The notes beneath the pieces are model-generated. The model was not told the origin of the DNA. It did not search any database and saw nothing but the letters and a program-made list of their open reading frames with translations. Shown in pieces: positions 1 through 6,896 of a DNA stretch of 7,613 nucleotides. The DNA lies in assembly GCA_903897205.1 (NCBI GenBank), contig CAIUAS010000222.1:1-7613 (forward strand), given 5' to 3'. The stretch's first letter is position 1, and each line of letters starts with the position of its first letter. Source of the DNA: an uncultured Gammaproteobacteria bacterium. Lineage in GTDB: Bacteria; Pseudomonadota; Gammaproteobacteria; CAIUAS01. The position numbers were made by a program, and so were the translations under genes.

Positions 1-1
1 C

Positions 2-613
2 CCGATTGCCGAAGAAACGGGGTTAATTAATCCTATTGGTGAATGGGTATTAAAACAAGCTTGCTTAGCTGCTAAACAATGGCGAGCGTTAGGCCATGAT
101 ATTTCAGTGGCCATCAATCTCTCCGCTGTTCAACTGCACAATCAAAATCTTATTTCACACATTCAAACGGCGTTAGAAGCGGCCGATCTGCAAGCTCAGC
201 ATGTAGAGGTGGAAATTACTGAAACAGCTATTATGCGAGAAATGGAGCTGATTAGCGAGCAGCTACAAAACCTACATAAAATGGGGCTAAGCATTTCCTT
301 AGATGATTTTGGTAAGGGCTATACTTCTATCACTTATCTCAAAAAATTTCCTATTAGCACCATCAAAATTGATCAATCTTTTATTAGCGGAATTCCAGAT
401 AAGAAAAATGATGCTATTATTACCACTGCGCTTATTAATTTAGCACACAGCCTTGACTTAGAGGTTATCGCCGAGGGCGTGGAAACTATCGAACAATATA
501 ATTATCTTTTAAATAATGATTGTGACATCATTCAAGGATACTATATTAGCAAACCCCTTCCACTGGAAGAACTGTTGAAACTGTTTGCAAAATCTAAGCA
601 TGAAAAAGTATGA
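2..613 (+). CDS. EAL-domain cyclic-di-GMP phosphodiesterase, 3' part only
   Basis: The gene enters from the left edge. The frame is open from base 2 and gives 203 visible residues; the GTG at 107 is internal, because EAL-domain sequence continues upstream of it. EAL proteins hydrolyse cyclic-di-GMP to pGpG at the cytosolic side of the membrane. The signature Glu-Ala-Leu and any N-terminal sensor or GGDEF domain lie outside the window. Visible active-site positions, numbered from base 2, are Asn39 (NLS), Glu71 and Glu74 (EITE), Asp101-Asp102 (DDFG), Lys122 (IKID), Glu158 (AEGVE) and Gln178 (QGY). All match the known metal- and substrate-binding set, so the part seen looks catalytically competent. 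Loop 6 reads DDFGKGYTS where the family usually has DFG(T/A)GYSS. The protein ends about 20 residues after the conserved SKPLP, so EAL is the C-terminal domain. Its TGA overlaps the ygfZ start as ATGA. Confidence 0.95.
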   Translation, partial: PIAEETGLINPIGEWVLKQACLAAKQWRALGHDISVAINLSAVQLHNQNLISHIQTALEAADLQAQHVEVEITETAIMREMELISEQLQNLHKMGLSISLDDFGKGYTSITYLKKFPISTIKIDQSFISGIPDKKNDAIITTALINLAHSLDLEVIAEGVETIEQYNYLLNNDCDIIQGYYISKPLPLEELLKLFAKSKHEKV

Positions 614-1542
614 ACAACCCTAATTTTATAGTTGAATTAGCTACCTTGGGTATTATTCAAATAAGTGGTCCGGATGCAGAAAAATTCTTACAAGGCCAGC
701 TCACTTGTGATGTGCGAGAAGTAACTGCAACACAGAGCCGGTTAGGCGCACACTGTGATAATAAAGGCCGCATTCTAGCGACCTTTCGCTTATTTAATTT
801 GCAAAAAAATTATTATTTACAATTACCCAGTAACCTTATCAATCATTTATTAACTTCATTAAAAAAATATGCTGTTTTCTCTAAAGTTAGCCTAACCGAT
901 GTTAGCCATCAATGGCGACAAATCGGCATTATGGGTTCTGATAATCTCCCAACATTAGGGATTCAATTACCTCAAGCAATCGATGAAACTATTTGCGAAG
1001 ATGAAGTTATTATCGCTCGACTACCGAGTAATGCTATTGCACGATTTAGTCTCTTAGGCACTCATGCTGCCATAGAAAAAATATACTCAGATTTACAAAA
1101 CACTTGCCAAACAACTGATTTTTCAACCTGGCAAATAATAGATATTGAAACAGGAATTCCAAGCCTATCACCCGAAACGACTGGTTTATTTACCCCACAA
1201 CAAATTAATTATTCAGCCATCAATGGCGTTAGTTTTAATAAAGGGTGTTATATTGGTCAGGAAATTATTGCACGCATGCACTACTTGGGTAAGCAAAAAC
1301 AACGTATGTATAAAATAAGTTTCGTAACCTCATCAAATGTCACAGCAGGCGCTAAAGTGTTAAGCGGCACTGATGAATCGGTTGAAGAATGCGGCACCTT
1401 AGTTCAAGCAATTAATATACAAGCACAAACTTGGCATGGCTTAGCCGTTATCTATGATAAAGCGATCAAGCAAAATCTCTATGTAGAAAACTTGCACATT
1501 CCTATTCTGGATGTAAAAGATTTACCTTATACTAGCAATTAA
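610..1542 (+). CDS. ygfZ: YgfZ folate-binding protein (iron-sulfur cluster / tRNA modification factor)
   Basis: The 310-residue length fits the YgfZ family (E. coli about 326). YgfZ is a cytosolic GcvT-like protein that binds folate and supports iron-sulfur enzymes, including the tRNA methylthiotransferase MiaB. The diagnostic motif KGCYIGQE is at residues 211-218 with the essential family cysteine at 213, followed by ARMHYLGKQKQR. Other family blocks are the N-terminal ISGPDAEKFLQGQLTCDV (18-35), HCDNKGRILATFRLF (48-62) and the IDIETGIP...F.PQ..N stretch (177-200). The start is the ATG at 610, inside the ATGA overlap with the EAL stop. No clear Shine-Dalgarno sequence precedes it, so translation is probably coupled to the upstream gene (inference). 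The product call is firm; the link to a cyclic-di-GMP enzyme is the unusual part. Confidence 0.95.
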   Translation: MNNPNFIVELATLGIIQISGPDAEKFLQGQLTCDVREVTATQSRLGAHCDNKGRILATFRLFNLQKNYYLQLPSNLINHLLTSLKKYAVFSKVSLTDVSHQWRQIGIMGSDNLPTLGIQLPQAIDETICEDEVIIARLPSNAIARFSLLGTHAAIEKIYSDLQNTCQTTDFSTWQIIDIETGIPSLSPETTGLFTPQQINYSAINGVSFNKGCYIGQEIIARMHYLGKQKQRMYKISFVTSSNVTAGAKVLSGTDESVEECGTLVQAINIQAQTWHGLAVIYDKAIKQNLYVENLHIPILDVKDLPYTSN

Positions 1543-1550
1543 TTTGCCAT

Positions 1551-1555
1551 AGGAG
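1551..1555 (+). promoter_or_regulatory. Ribosome-binding site of the exported-protein gene
   Basis: AGGAG lies 7 bases before the ATG at 1563 and fixes that start. The gap to the ygfZ stop is only 20 bases and shows no room for a full promoter or terminator, so the gene is probably co-transcribed with EAL-ygfZ. Confidence 0.8.
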
Positions 1556-1562
1556 TTATTGT

Positions 1563-2423
1563 ATGCATTCTAAATTACACAAATCAGCCTTATTAACACT
1601 AGTGTGGGCAAGCTGCTTTACTAGCGGTATTGCACTGGCTGAAGATAATGCCTCACAAAACAGTGGCGAAGCGACTAATGCTATTGCATTTGCTATTCAA
1701 GCGGGACAAATTGCAGGTACCGCGCAAGCTTGTGGAATCAATATCACAACCTTTACCACCCGAGCAGGCGAAGCCATTAATAAATTAGCTTTAAATCCTA
1801 CAGACAGTGAAGCCGCAACCAACAGTTTCCAGCAAACTTTACAACAGGCTCAAACCGCGCAAAACAATTATCATCGGTTGACTTGTTCGCAAGTTAATCA
1901 AGACTTCAGTAATCTCCCCTTATTGCGCCCTGATTATGAACAAACTGTCATTGCGCAATTAAACCCTGGGATGACTGGAAATAATTCAAATAATAGCAAT
2001 CCGCCTAATAATGTTAACTCTAATGCTATGAACAATAATCAAAGCAACCCATCAAATGCGCAAGCAGGCATGGCAACTAATAACAAAGCGCTGACTAATA
2101 CACCCAATCAACAATCGACTCAAGCTAATCAAACTGGCCAAGCTAATAACGCCGCTACTAATACCAACAAGCAAACAACCACCAGCAATAATCCTGCTTA
2201 TCCACAACAAAATTACGGCCCAATGAAATCTTTTAATAATACTTTTCCTGGCGCTGTGCAACCTTATGGAATGGCGAATACTTCACAAAATCAAGCAACT
2301 CAGTCTAACAACGCACCTGCGCAAAATAATACGTCACAACCCAATAATCCACCACCACCTTCTTTTAGCAATCCTAACAATGCACCCGCTCCAAGCGCAA
2401 GCGGCAATTATCCAAATCAATAA
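1563..2423 (+). CDS. Exported protein of unknown function with Asn/Gln-rich C-terminal half
   Basis: I do not recognise this 286-residue protein. Residues 1-26 form a Sec signal peptide: basic start, hydrophobic core, and a signal-peptidase I site Ala24-Leu25-Ala26 before Glu27. The mature N-terminal part (about 35-130) looks globular and mostly helical. It has two cysteines, Cys57 (in AQACGINI) and Cys108 (in LTCSQV), which could form a disulfide in the periplasm (inference). From about residue 131 to the end the chain is low-complexity: by my count 42 Asn and 18 Gln in 156 residues, with many Pro, Ser, Thr and Ala and almost no charge. It ends in a Pro-rich stretch (PPPP at 263-266) and near-repeats such as NNAPA. 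No membrane anchor, LPXTG-like signal or TPR is seen. AGGAG sits 7 bases upstream of the ATG. It is the last gene of the plus block. A surface, matrix-like or cell-wall-spanning role is possible but unproven. Confidence 0.85.
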   Translation: MHSKLHKSALLTLVWASCFTSGIALAEDNASQNSGEATNAIAFAIQAGQIAGTAQACGINITTFTTRAGEAINKLALNPTDSEAATNSFQQTLQQAQTAQNNYHRLTCSQVNQDFSNLPLLRPDYEQTVIAQLNPGMTGNNSNNSNPPNNVNSNAMNNNQSNPSNAQAGMATNNKALTNTPNQQSTQANQTGQANNAATNTNKQTTTSNNPAYPQQNYGPMKSFNNTFPGAVQPYGMANTSQNQATQSNNAPAQNNTSQPNNPPPPSFSNPNNAPAPSASGNYPNQ

Positions 2424-2446
2424 AATAAAGCGCCCTTAACGAACGC
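2419..2446 (-). terminator. Weak candidate terminator for the der operon
   Basis: On the minus strand, 22 bases after the der stop, GCGTT (2446-2442) can pair with GGCGC (2434-2430) around a 7-base loop, using three G-C pairs and two G-U pairs. An interrupted T-rich run, TTTATTTTATT, follows (2429-2419). The stem is short and the T-run is broken by A, so this is tentative. On the plus strand the stem loses the G-U pairs, so it would not serve the other gene. The T-run overlaps the stop codon of the plus-strand exported-protein gene. Nothing else is seen in the 44-base convergent gap. Confidence 0.3.
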
Positions 2447-2467
2447 AGCAAAAATCATTTTTAACTA

Positions 2468-3790
2468 TCAAACATACGGATTTTCACTATCGCGAAGTTC
2501 AATTTTAATAGGTGTTCCTACTAAATTTAATGCTTTGCGATAAAAGCCTTCTAAATAGCGCCTATAGGAACTAGGTAGTGATTTGGTTTGCTTACCATGA
2601 ATAACAATAATGGGCGGATTATGACCACCGGCATGCGCATAACGTAATTTAATCCGGCGCCCATTAACCAAAGGCGGTTGATGTGAAGCAATTGCCTGTT
2701 CTAAAATCCGTGTTAGTTTAGAGGTCGACATTTTTTGATTAGCCGATTCATAAGCACGTTCAATCAACGGGTAAAGCTCACCTACCCCCGTTCCATGCAA
2801 GGCAGAAATAAATTTTATTTTAACAAAATCGGCGAATACTAAACGACGTGAAATATCTTTTTTTACTGCATTTTTTTGATCTTCTGTTAAACCATCCCAT
2901 TTATTTATGGCAATGACTAACCCTTTGCCTGCTTGCAAAATAAATCCTAATAAATGCAGATCCTGCTCAGCGACACCTTCACGCGCATCAACCACTAACA
3001 CAACCACGTTCGCAGACTCAATGGCTTGCAAGGTTTTAATCACAGAGAATTTTTCTATGGTTTCTCTTACTGAATGACGCCGACGAACACCAGCAGTATC
3101 AATTAAAATATATGCTTTATTATGGCGTGTATATGGAATATAAATACTATCGCGCGTAGTACCGGGCTGATCATAAACCACCACCCTTTCTTCGCCCAAC
3201 AAACGATTAGTTAACGTAGATTTACCTACATTAGGGCGACCCACTAACGCAATTTTAATACCCAATTGTTCGGCAGGAATTTCTTCTTCTGAGGGCTCTA
3301 CTACATTATTTAATACGGCATCCATTAATTCAGTGATACCAGAGCCGTGCGCAGCAGCAATAGCGTGCAGCTCTGCTAAACCTAATGAATAAAAATCGCT
3401 TAGCACGATATCGCAATTAAGACCTTCCGCCTTATTAACGGCTAAAAACACTTTTTTATGGGATTGACGAAGATATTGTGCAACTTCTTGATCAACAGGG
3501 GTTAAGCCTGCACGTCCATCCACTAAAAATATTATAGCATCCGCTTCAGCAATGGCTTGTTGGGTTTGGCCAGCCATGATCTCTTCAACGCCTTCTTCTT
3601 CACTACCACTCACGCCACTCGTATCAACCACGATATAAGGTTTATCACCTACTCTTCCCTTGCCAAACAAACGATCACGCGTTAAGCCTGGAAAATCAGC
3701 GACTAAAGCATCGCGCGTTTTAGTGAGGCGATTAAATAAGGTAGACTTACCGACATTAGGTCGGCCAATTAAAGCAATCACTAATGGCAT
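2468..3790 (-). CDS. der: Ribosome biogenesis GTPase Der (EngA), short form
   Basis: Der has two tandem GTPase domains and a KH-like domain, and acts in the cytosol in maturation of the 50S ribosomal subunit. From the ATG at 3790 the product has 440 residues. Domain 1 shows P-loop GRPNVGKST (9-17), DTSG (56-59) and NKAE (119-122). Domain 2 shows GRPNVGKST (184-192), DTAG (231-234), NKWD (296-299) and SALHG (329-333). The KH-like domain includes the conserved HQPPLVNGRRIKLRYAHAGG stretch (370-389). The linker between the GTPase domains is shorter and less acidic than in E. coli (490 residues). The protein stops right after ENPYV, lacking the basic tail that follows ENPY in E. coli; two stops in frame (TGA TAG) end it. 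An upstream TTG at 3805 would overlap bamB. The ATG is preferred because relatives begin a few residues before the first P-loop. It lies one base after the bamB stop, with only a weak TGGTG as ribosome-binding site, suggesting coupling. Confidence 0.96.
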   Translation of the reverse strand: MPLVIALIGRPNVGKSTLFNRLTKTRDALVADFPGLTRDRLFGKGRVGDKPYIVVDTSGVSGSEEEGVEEIMAGQTQQAIAEADAIIFLVDGRAGLTPVDQEVAQYLRQSHKKVFLAVNKAEGLNCDIVLSDFYSLGLAELHAIAAAHGSGITELMDAVLNNVVEPSEEEIPAEQLGIKIALVGRPNVGKSTLTNRLLGEERVVVYDQPGTTRDSIYIPYTRHNKAYILIDTAGVRRRHSVRETIEKFSVIKTLQAIESANVVVLVVDAREGVAEQDLHLLGFILQAGKGLVIAINKWDGLTEDQKNAVKKDISRRLVFADFVKIKFISALHGTGVGELYPLIERAYESANQKMSTSKLTRILEQAIASHQPPLVNGRRIKLRYAHAGGHNPPIIVIHGKQTKSLPSSYRRYLEGFYRKALNLVGTPIKIELRDSENPYV

Positions 3791-3791
3791 A

Positions 3792-4961
3792 TTATTCAGC
3801 ACCAAGCTGTACAGCGGTCACTAAACCCGCTTGATTAGCTACGTAAACTACATTTCCACTCACCACCGGCGCTGCTAAAATCGCTTTATTTTTACTGATT
3901 AAAGTCCGCGCTACTAAACGGCCATCTGCTTGTGACAATCCATGTAAATAACCTTCACCATCTGCAACAACAACGGTATTACCCATTAATTGCGGCGCTG
4001 ATAGCTTGCGATTAGCTAATTGATTTTGCACCCACAACACTTGTCCGTTACTACGCGCAAAAGCCCACACGCTACCCGCCGCGTCTGTTACAAAGACTTG
4101 TTGCGGGCCTAATACTAAACCCGTGTAGGAAGAAATAGTTTGCAACCACTTAATTTGGCCTGTTTGTAAGGAAACTGCGGTAATTTTGCCTTGATAAGTT
4201 GCCACATAAATAGTTCCATCAGCAATCACAGGATCAGCAATAATATCAACCATTTGCTGTACTTGTGCAGCGCCTTGTGGCATTGCGATAGTTTGCTGCC
4301 AGATAATATGCCCATCACCTAAATCAAAAGCAGCTAATTTACCATCGGAAAATCCAACAATAACTTTATTATCGACTACTTGTGGCAAACTGCCTCCACG
4401 CAACACCATGGTAGGCGCACCGTGATCATACATCCATAATTGCTGGCCTGTTTGCGCCGATAATGCGCTTACTTTACCGCTAATCGTAGTGATAATAACG
4501 CGACCTTGGCTAATCTGCGGCGCAGCTAATACTTGGTTAGACGCTTTAATCTGCCACACCATTTTTCCAGTTTGTTCATTCAGCGCAATGACTTGTGCAT
4601 CGGCCGTTCCCACTATAACCAATCCCCCACCAACAGAAGGGCCACTGGATAAAGGAGCTTTTGTGTTGGTTCGCCAAATAACGCGACCTGTACGAGGATC
4701 TAAAGCAACCACCTTCCCTTCCGCATCCGCCATAAATAAATGCCCATCAGCTGCCACAGGGCCTAACTGTAAATAATCATTGTTCACTCCGCTATTAGCA
4801 TGGGTTGACCAAATAGGCTTTACGACATACTCTGCTTTAAAAGCTGCTAATGGCGCTGGTTTTGGTGTGTTATCAGTCCCCAAGCCGCTTAAAGTACCGC
4901 AGCCCGTTAATAACAGACCACATAAAATAGCCGGTGCTACTGCCAAGCGAAAATACTTCAT
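3792..4961 (-). CDS. bamB: Outer-membrane assembly lipoprotein BamB
   Basis: BamB is a lipoprotein of the BAM complex that folds beta-barrel proteins into the outer membrane. The product has 389 residues (E. coli 392). A lipoprotein signal peptide ends in the lipobox Leu18-Thr-Gly-Cys21; Gly at +2 fits outer-membrane sorting. The rest is an eight-bladed PQQ-type beta-propeller. Blade motifs of the form G-x-V-x-A-L-x-x-x-T-G-x-x-x-W occur near 82-96, 122-136, 162-176, 207-221, 258-272 and 296-310, with degenerate ones at 337-350 and 379-387. The BamA-contact loop VLRGGSLP (186-193) keeps Leu187 and Arg188. The second contact segment reads VDIIADPVI (238-246), keeping the first of the two aspartates known from E. 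coli but with Ile in place of the second. The ATG shares a base with the yfgM stop (TAATG). Confidence 0.95.
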   Translation of the reverse strand: MKYFRLAVAPAILCGLLLTGCGTLSGLGTDNTPKPAPLAAFKAEYVVKPIWSTHANSGVNNDYLQLGPVAADGHLFMADAEGKVVALDPRTGRVIWRTNTKAPLSSGPSVGGGLVIVGTADAQVIALNEQTGKMVWQIKASNQVLAAPQISQGRVIITTISGKVSALSAQTGQQLWMYDHGAPTMVLRGGSLPQVVDNKVIVGFSDGKLAAFDLGDGHIIWQQTIAMPQGAAQVQQMVDIIADPVIADGTIYVATYQGKITAVSLQTGQIKWLQTISSYTGLVLGPQQVFVTDAAGSVWAFARSNGQVLWVQNQLANRKLSAPQLMGNTVVVADGEGYLHGLSQADGRLVARTLISKNKAILAAPVVSGNVVYVANQAGLVTAVQLGAE

Positions 4962-5605
4962 TATTTAGCCCCCGTTTTAGCTGCTGGCAAATCATCTAAT
5001 TTCATTTGTAATAAAGGTTGCATAACAGCAAATTCAGGTAACACTTTTAATGCATGCTGATAGGCATCGCTTGCTTGTTCAGTTTCCCCTAGCGTCACAT
5101 AAATATCGCCTTTAACTTCCAGCTCAAGGGGTTGATAGGCTTTATCATCCGATTTAGTTAACATGTCTAATGCTTTTTGTGGTTGGTTTTCTGCTAATAA
5201 AACCCGCGCCGCACGCAGTCTTGCCACTTCTCGCAGAGAAGGATTATCACCATGCTTCATTACCCATTGTAATTTATCTTCTGCATTATTTAACTTATTT
5301 TGATAAACATCCTGCCGCGCTAATTGCAGGGCAGCTAATTGCGTATATGCCGTATGCGGATAACGTTCTATTAAACGATTAGCACCGCTTTCAACCGCGT
5401 TTGAGTTACCATTGACGACATTTGTTAATAATTGTTCATACCGCATAGAAACATGCGCTAATTTTTGCTCATGATGTTGCTGCCAGTAACGCCAGCCAAA
5501 TCCTAAAATTAAAGCAAGAACAATACCAACCACAGCGGCGGTACCATATTCATGCCAGTATTTTTTTAATAACTCTACTTGTTCTGCTTCGGTATATGCG
5601 TTCAC
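4961..5605 (-). CDS. yfgM: YfgM, membrane-anchored periplasmic TPR protein (ancillary SecYEG/PpiD partner)
   Basis: In E. coli, YfgM is an inner-membrane protein with a periplasmic TPR domain that associates with the SecYEG translocon and the chaperone PpiD, and has been linked to the Rcs stress response. Here a short cytosolic stretch (1-20) with the family pattern EAEQVELLKKYW is followed by one membrane segment (about 22-38) and WRYW (38-41). The rest is a helical TPR_21-type domain, with a clear late repeat near residues 150-190. The length from the chosen start is 214 (E. coli about 206). Two GTG codons are possible, at 5611 and 5605. AGGAG at 5615-5611 overlaps the first GTG but stands 5 bases from the second, so 5605 is the likelier start. 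Position between hisS and bamB is the standard context and strongly supports the name. Confidence 0.92.
   Translation of the reverse strand: MNAYTEAEQVELLKKYWHEYGTAAVVGIVLALILGFGWRYWQQHHEQKLAHVSMRYEQLLTNVVNGNSNAVESGANRLIERYPHTAYTQLAALQLARQDVYQNKLNNAEDKLQWVMKHGDNPSLREVARLRAARVLLAENQPQKALDMLTKSDDKAYQPLELEVKGDIYVTLGETEQASDAYQHALKVLPEFAVMQPLLQMKLDDLPAAKTGAK
4969..4973 (-). promoter_or_regulatory. Ribosome-binding site of bamB inside yfgM
   Basis: On the minus strand GGGGG lies within the last yfgM codons, 7 bases before the bamB ATG at 4961. It can pair with the anti-Shine-Dalgarno sequence with one G-U pair. Together with the TAATG stop/start overlap it indicates translational coupling of bamB to yfgM. 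Confidence 0.5.
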
Positions 5606-5610
5606 AGACA

Positions 5611-5615
5611 CTCCT
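5611..5615 (-). promoter_or_regulatory. Ribosome-binding site of yfgM, overlapping the hisS stop
   Basis: AGGAG on the minus strand shares bases with the hisS TAG (5616-5614). Its last base is the first base of the GTG at 5611, so that codon cannot be served by it. The GTG at 5605, 5 bases on, can. This site therefore decides the yfgM start. Confidence 0.75.
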
Positions 5616-6885
5616 ATAAAAAATCAGTCAAAAATTTAATTAATGCCTTTAGTGGCAGTATTTCTTGTCGCCCTTCATTCTCACGCAAATATTTTACTGC
5701 AATTTGCTTATTATTAATTTCGTTCTCACCTAAAATCAGTGCTAAGCGAGCACCACTTTTATCAGCGCGTTTAATCTGATTTTTAAAACTACCACCGGTA
5801 CAATCACATAAAAGCGTCAAGAGAGGCAGCTCTGTACGCAACTGTTCAGCCAGCGCAAGGCCTTCTAAACGCGCTTCAGTGCCGGCCATTATAAAATAGA
5901 CCTCTGGCTCTTGTCCCACTTTTAACTGAATTTCTTGTAATAAAATAATTAATCGTTCTAGCCCTAACGCAAAACCTATCGCAGGCGTTGCCTGCCCGCC
6001 TAACTGTTCTACCAAACCATCATAGCGACCGCCAGCACAAACAGTATTTTGCGCGCCCATTTCACCCATCACCCATTCAAATACGGTGCGATTATAATAA
6101 TCTAATCCGCGCACTAACCGAGGATTAACGCGATAAACAATACCGGCTTTATCCAGCAAACCCTTTAATTGCGTGAAATGTTGCTGTGATTCTTCGTCTA
6201 AATAATTCATTAATTGCGGCGCACGTGCGATTAAATCTTGTAGGTGTGGATTTTTACTATCCAAAATACGTAGTGGATTGCTCTTTAAACGTCGCTGAGA
6301 ATCCTCATCTAACTCCGCTTGATATTGGCTAAAATAATCGACTAATGCCTGGCGATATTGCTGACGCGCCACATTGGATCCCAGTGAATTAATATGTAAT
6401 TGCAACCGATTAGTCAAACCTAATTCATGCCATAAACGGGCCGTAATAAAAATAATTTCCGCATCAATATCAGGGCCATGCATACCAAAAGCCTCGAGCC
6501 CAAATTGATAAAATTGGCGATAACGGCCTTTTTGCGGGCGCTCATGACGAAACATCGGGCCCATATAATACAAGCGTTGGATTTGATTATATAACAAACC
6601 ATGCTCAATTCCCGCCCGCACACAGCATGCCGTGCCTTCTGGACGTAAAGTTAAACTTTCATTATTACGATCCAAAAAGGTATACATTTCTTTTTCAACG
6701 ATATCGGTTACTTCGCCAATAGAACGATGAAATAAATCCGTCTTCTCCAAAACAGGCATACGAATTTCTTGATAGCCATAACGAGTGACGACTTTCCGTA
6801 ATAATTGTTCGACGTGCTGCCAAAGCACCGTTTGCTCTGGCAAAATATCATTCATGCCGCGTACGGCTTCAATTTTAGTAGACAA
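5614..6885 (-). CDS. hisS: Histidyl-tRNA synthetase (class II), TTG start
   Basis: This cytosolic enzyme charges tRNA-His with histidine. It has 423 residues, like E. coli (424). Class II and HisRS-specific blocks are visible: RGMNDILP (9-16), LRPEGTA (80-86), motif 2 MFRHERPQKGRYRQF (111-125), the histidine-specific LVRGLDYYNRTVFE (257-270), CAGGRYDGL (283-291) and motif 3 GFALGLERL (304-312). A C-terminal anticodon-binding domain runs from about 325 to the end. The start is TTG at 6885. A GAGGA ribosome-binding site stands 6 bases upstream. The first ATG, at residue 11, would cut into the conserved RGMND motif. No key residue is missing. It lies 9 bases after the pilW stop and 8 bases before the yfgM start. 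Confidence 0.97.
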   Translation of the reverse strand: MSTKIEAVRGMNDILPEQTVLWQHVEQLLRKVVTRYGYQEIRMPVLEKTDLFHRSIGEVTDIVEKEMYTFLDRNNESLTLRPEGTACCVRAGIEHGLLYNQIQRLYYMGPMFRHERPQKGRYRQFYQFGLEAFGMHGPDIDAEIIFITARLWHELGLTNRLQLHINSLGSNVARQQYRQALVDYFSQYQAELDEDSQRRLKSNPLRILDSKNPHLQDLIARAPQLMNYLDEESQQHFTQLKGLLDKAGIVYRVNPRLVRGLDYYNRTVFEWVMGEMGAQNTVCAGGRYDGLVEQLGGQATPAIGFALGLERLIILLQEIQLKVGQEPEVYFIMAGTEARLEGLALAEQLRTELPLLTLLCDCTGGSFKNQIKRADKSGARLALILGENEINNKQIAVKYLRENEGRQEILPLKALIKFLTDFL

Positions 6886-6891
6886 ACTATT

Positions 6892-6896
6892 TCCTC
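6892..6896 (-). promoter_or_regulatory. Ribosome-binding site of hisS, overlapping the pilW stop
   Basis: GAGGA on the minus strand begins inside the pilW TGA (6897-6895) and lies 6 bases before the TTG at 6885. It supports the TTG as the hisS start and suggests that ribosomes ending pilW feed hisS initiation. Confidence 0.75.

Noticed and set aside
1599..1620. Possible lipobox at Cys18 of the exported protein
   Set aside because: The residues before the cysteine are Trp-Ala-Ser, with no Leu at -3, and it sits inside the hydrophobic core; the Ala-Leu-Ala site at 24-26 is a better signal-peptidase I site.
2052..2261. Minus-strand open frame opposite the Asn-rich tail
   Set aside because: It is antisense to the low-complexity region, whose biased codons leave the other strand free of stops; no ribosome-binding site or recognisable protein.
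2450..2462. Perfect A/T palindrome AAAAAT-C-ATTTTT in the convergent gap
   Set aside because: A one-base loop and no G-C pairs make a stable RNA hairpin unlikely; expected by chance in A+T-rich DNA.
3791..3805. Der start at TTG 3805 (five extra residues)
   Set aside because: It would overlap bamB by 14 bases; the ATG at 3790 matches the family N-terminus a few residues before the P-loop.
4489..4968. Two plus-strand open frames opposite bamB
   Set aside because: Both lie fully antisense to a well-conserved bamB coding region and encode no recognisable domain.
5170..5779. Plus-strand open frames opposite yfgM and the hisS end
   Set aside because: Shadows of conserved genes; one spans the hisS-yfgM junction without any sign of its own start signal.
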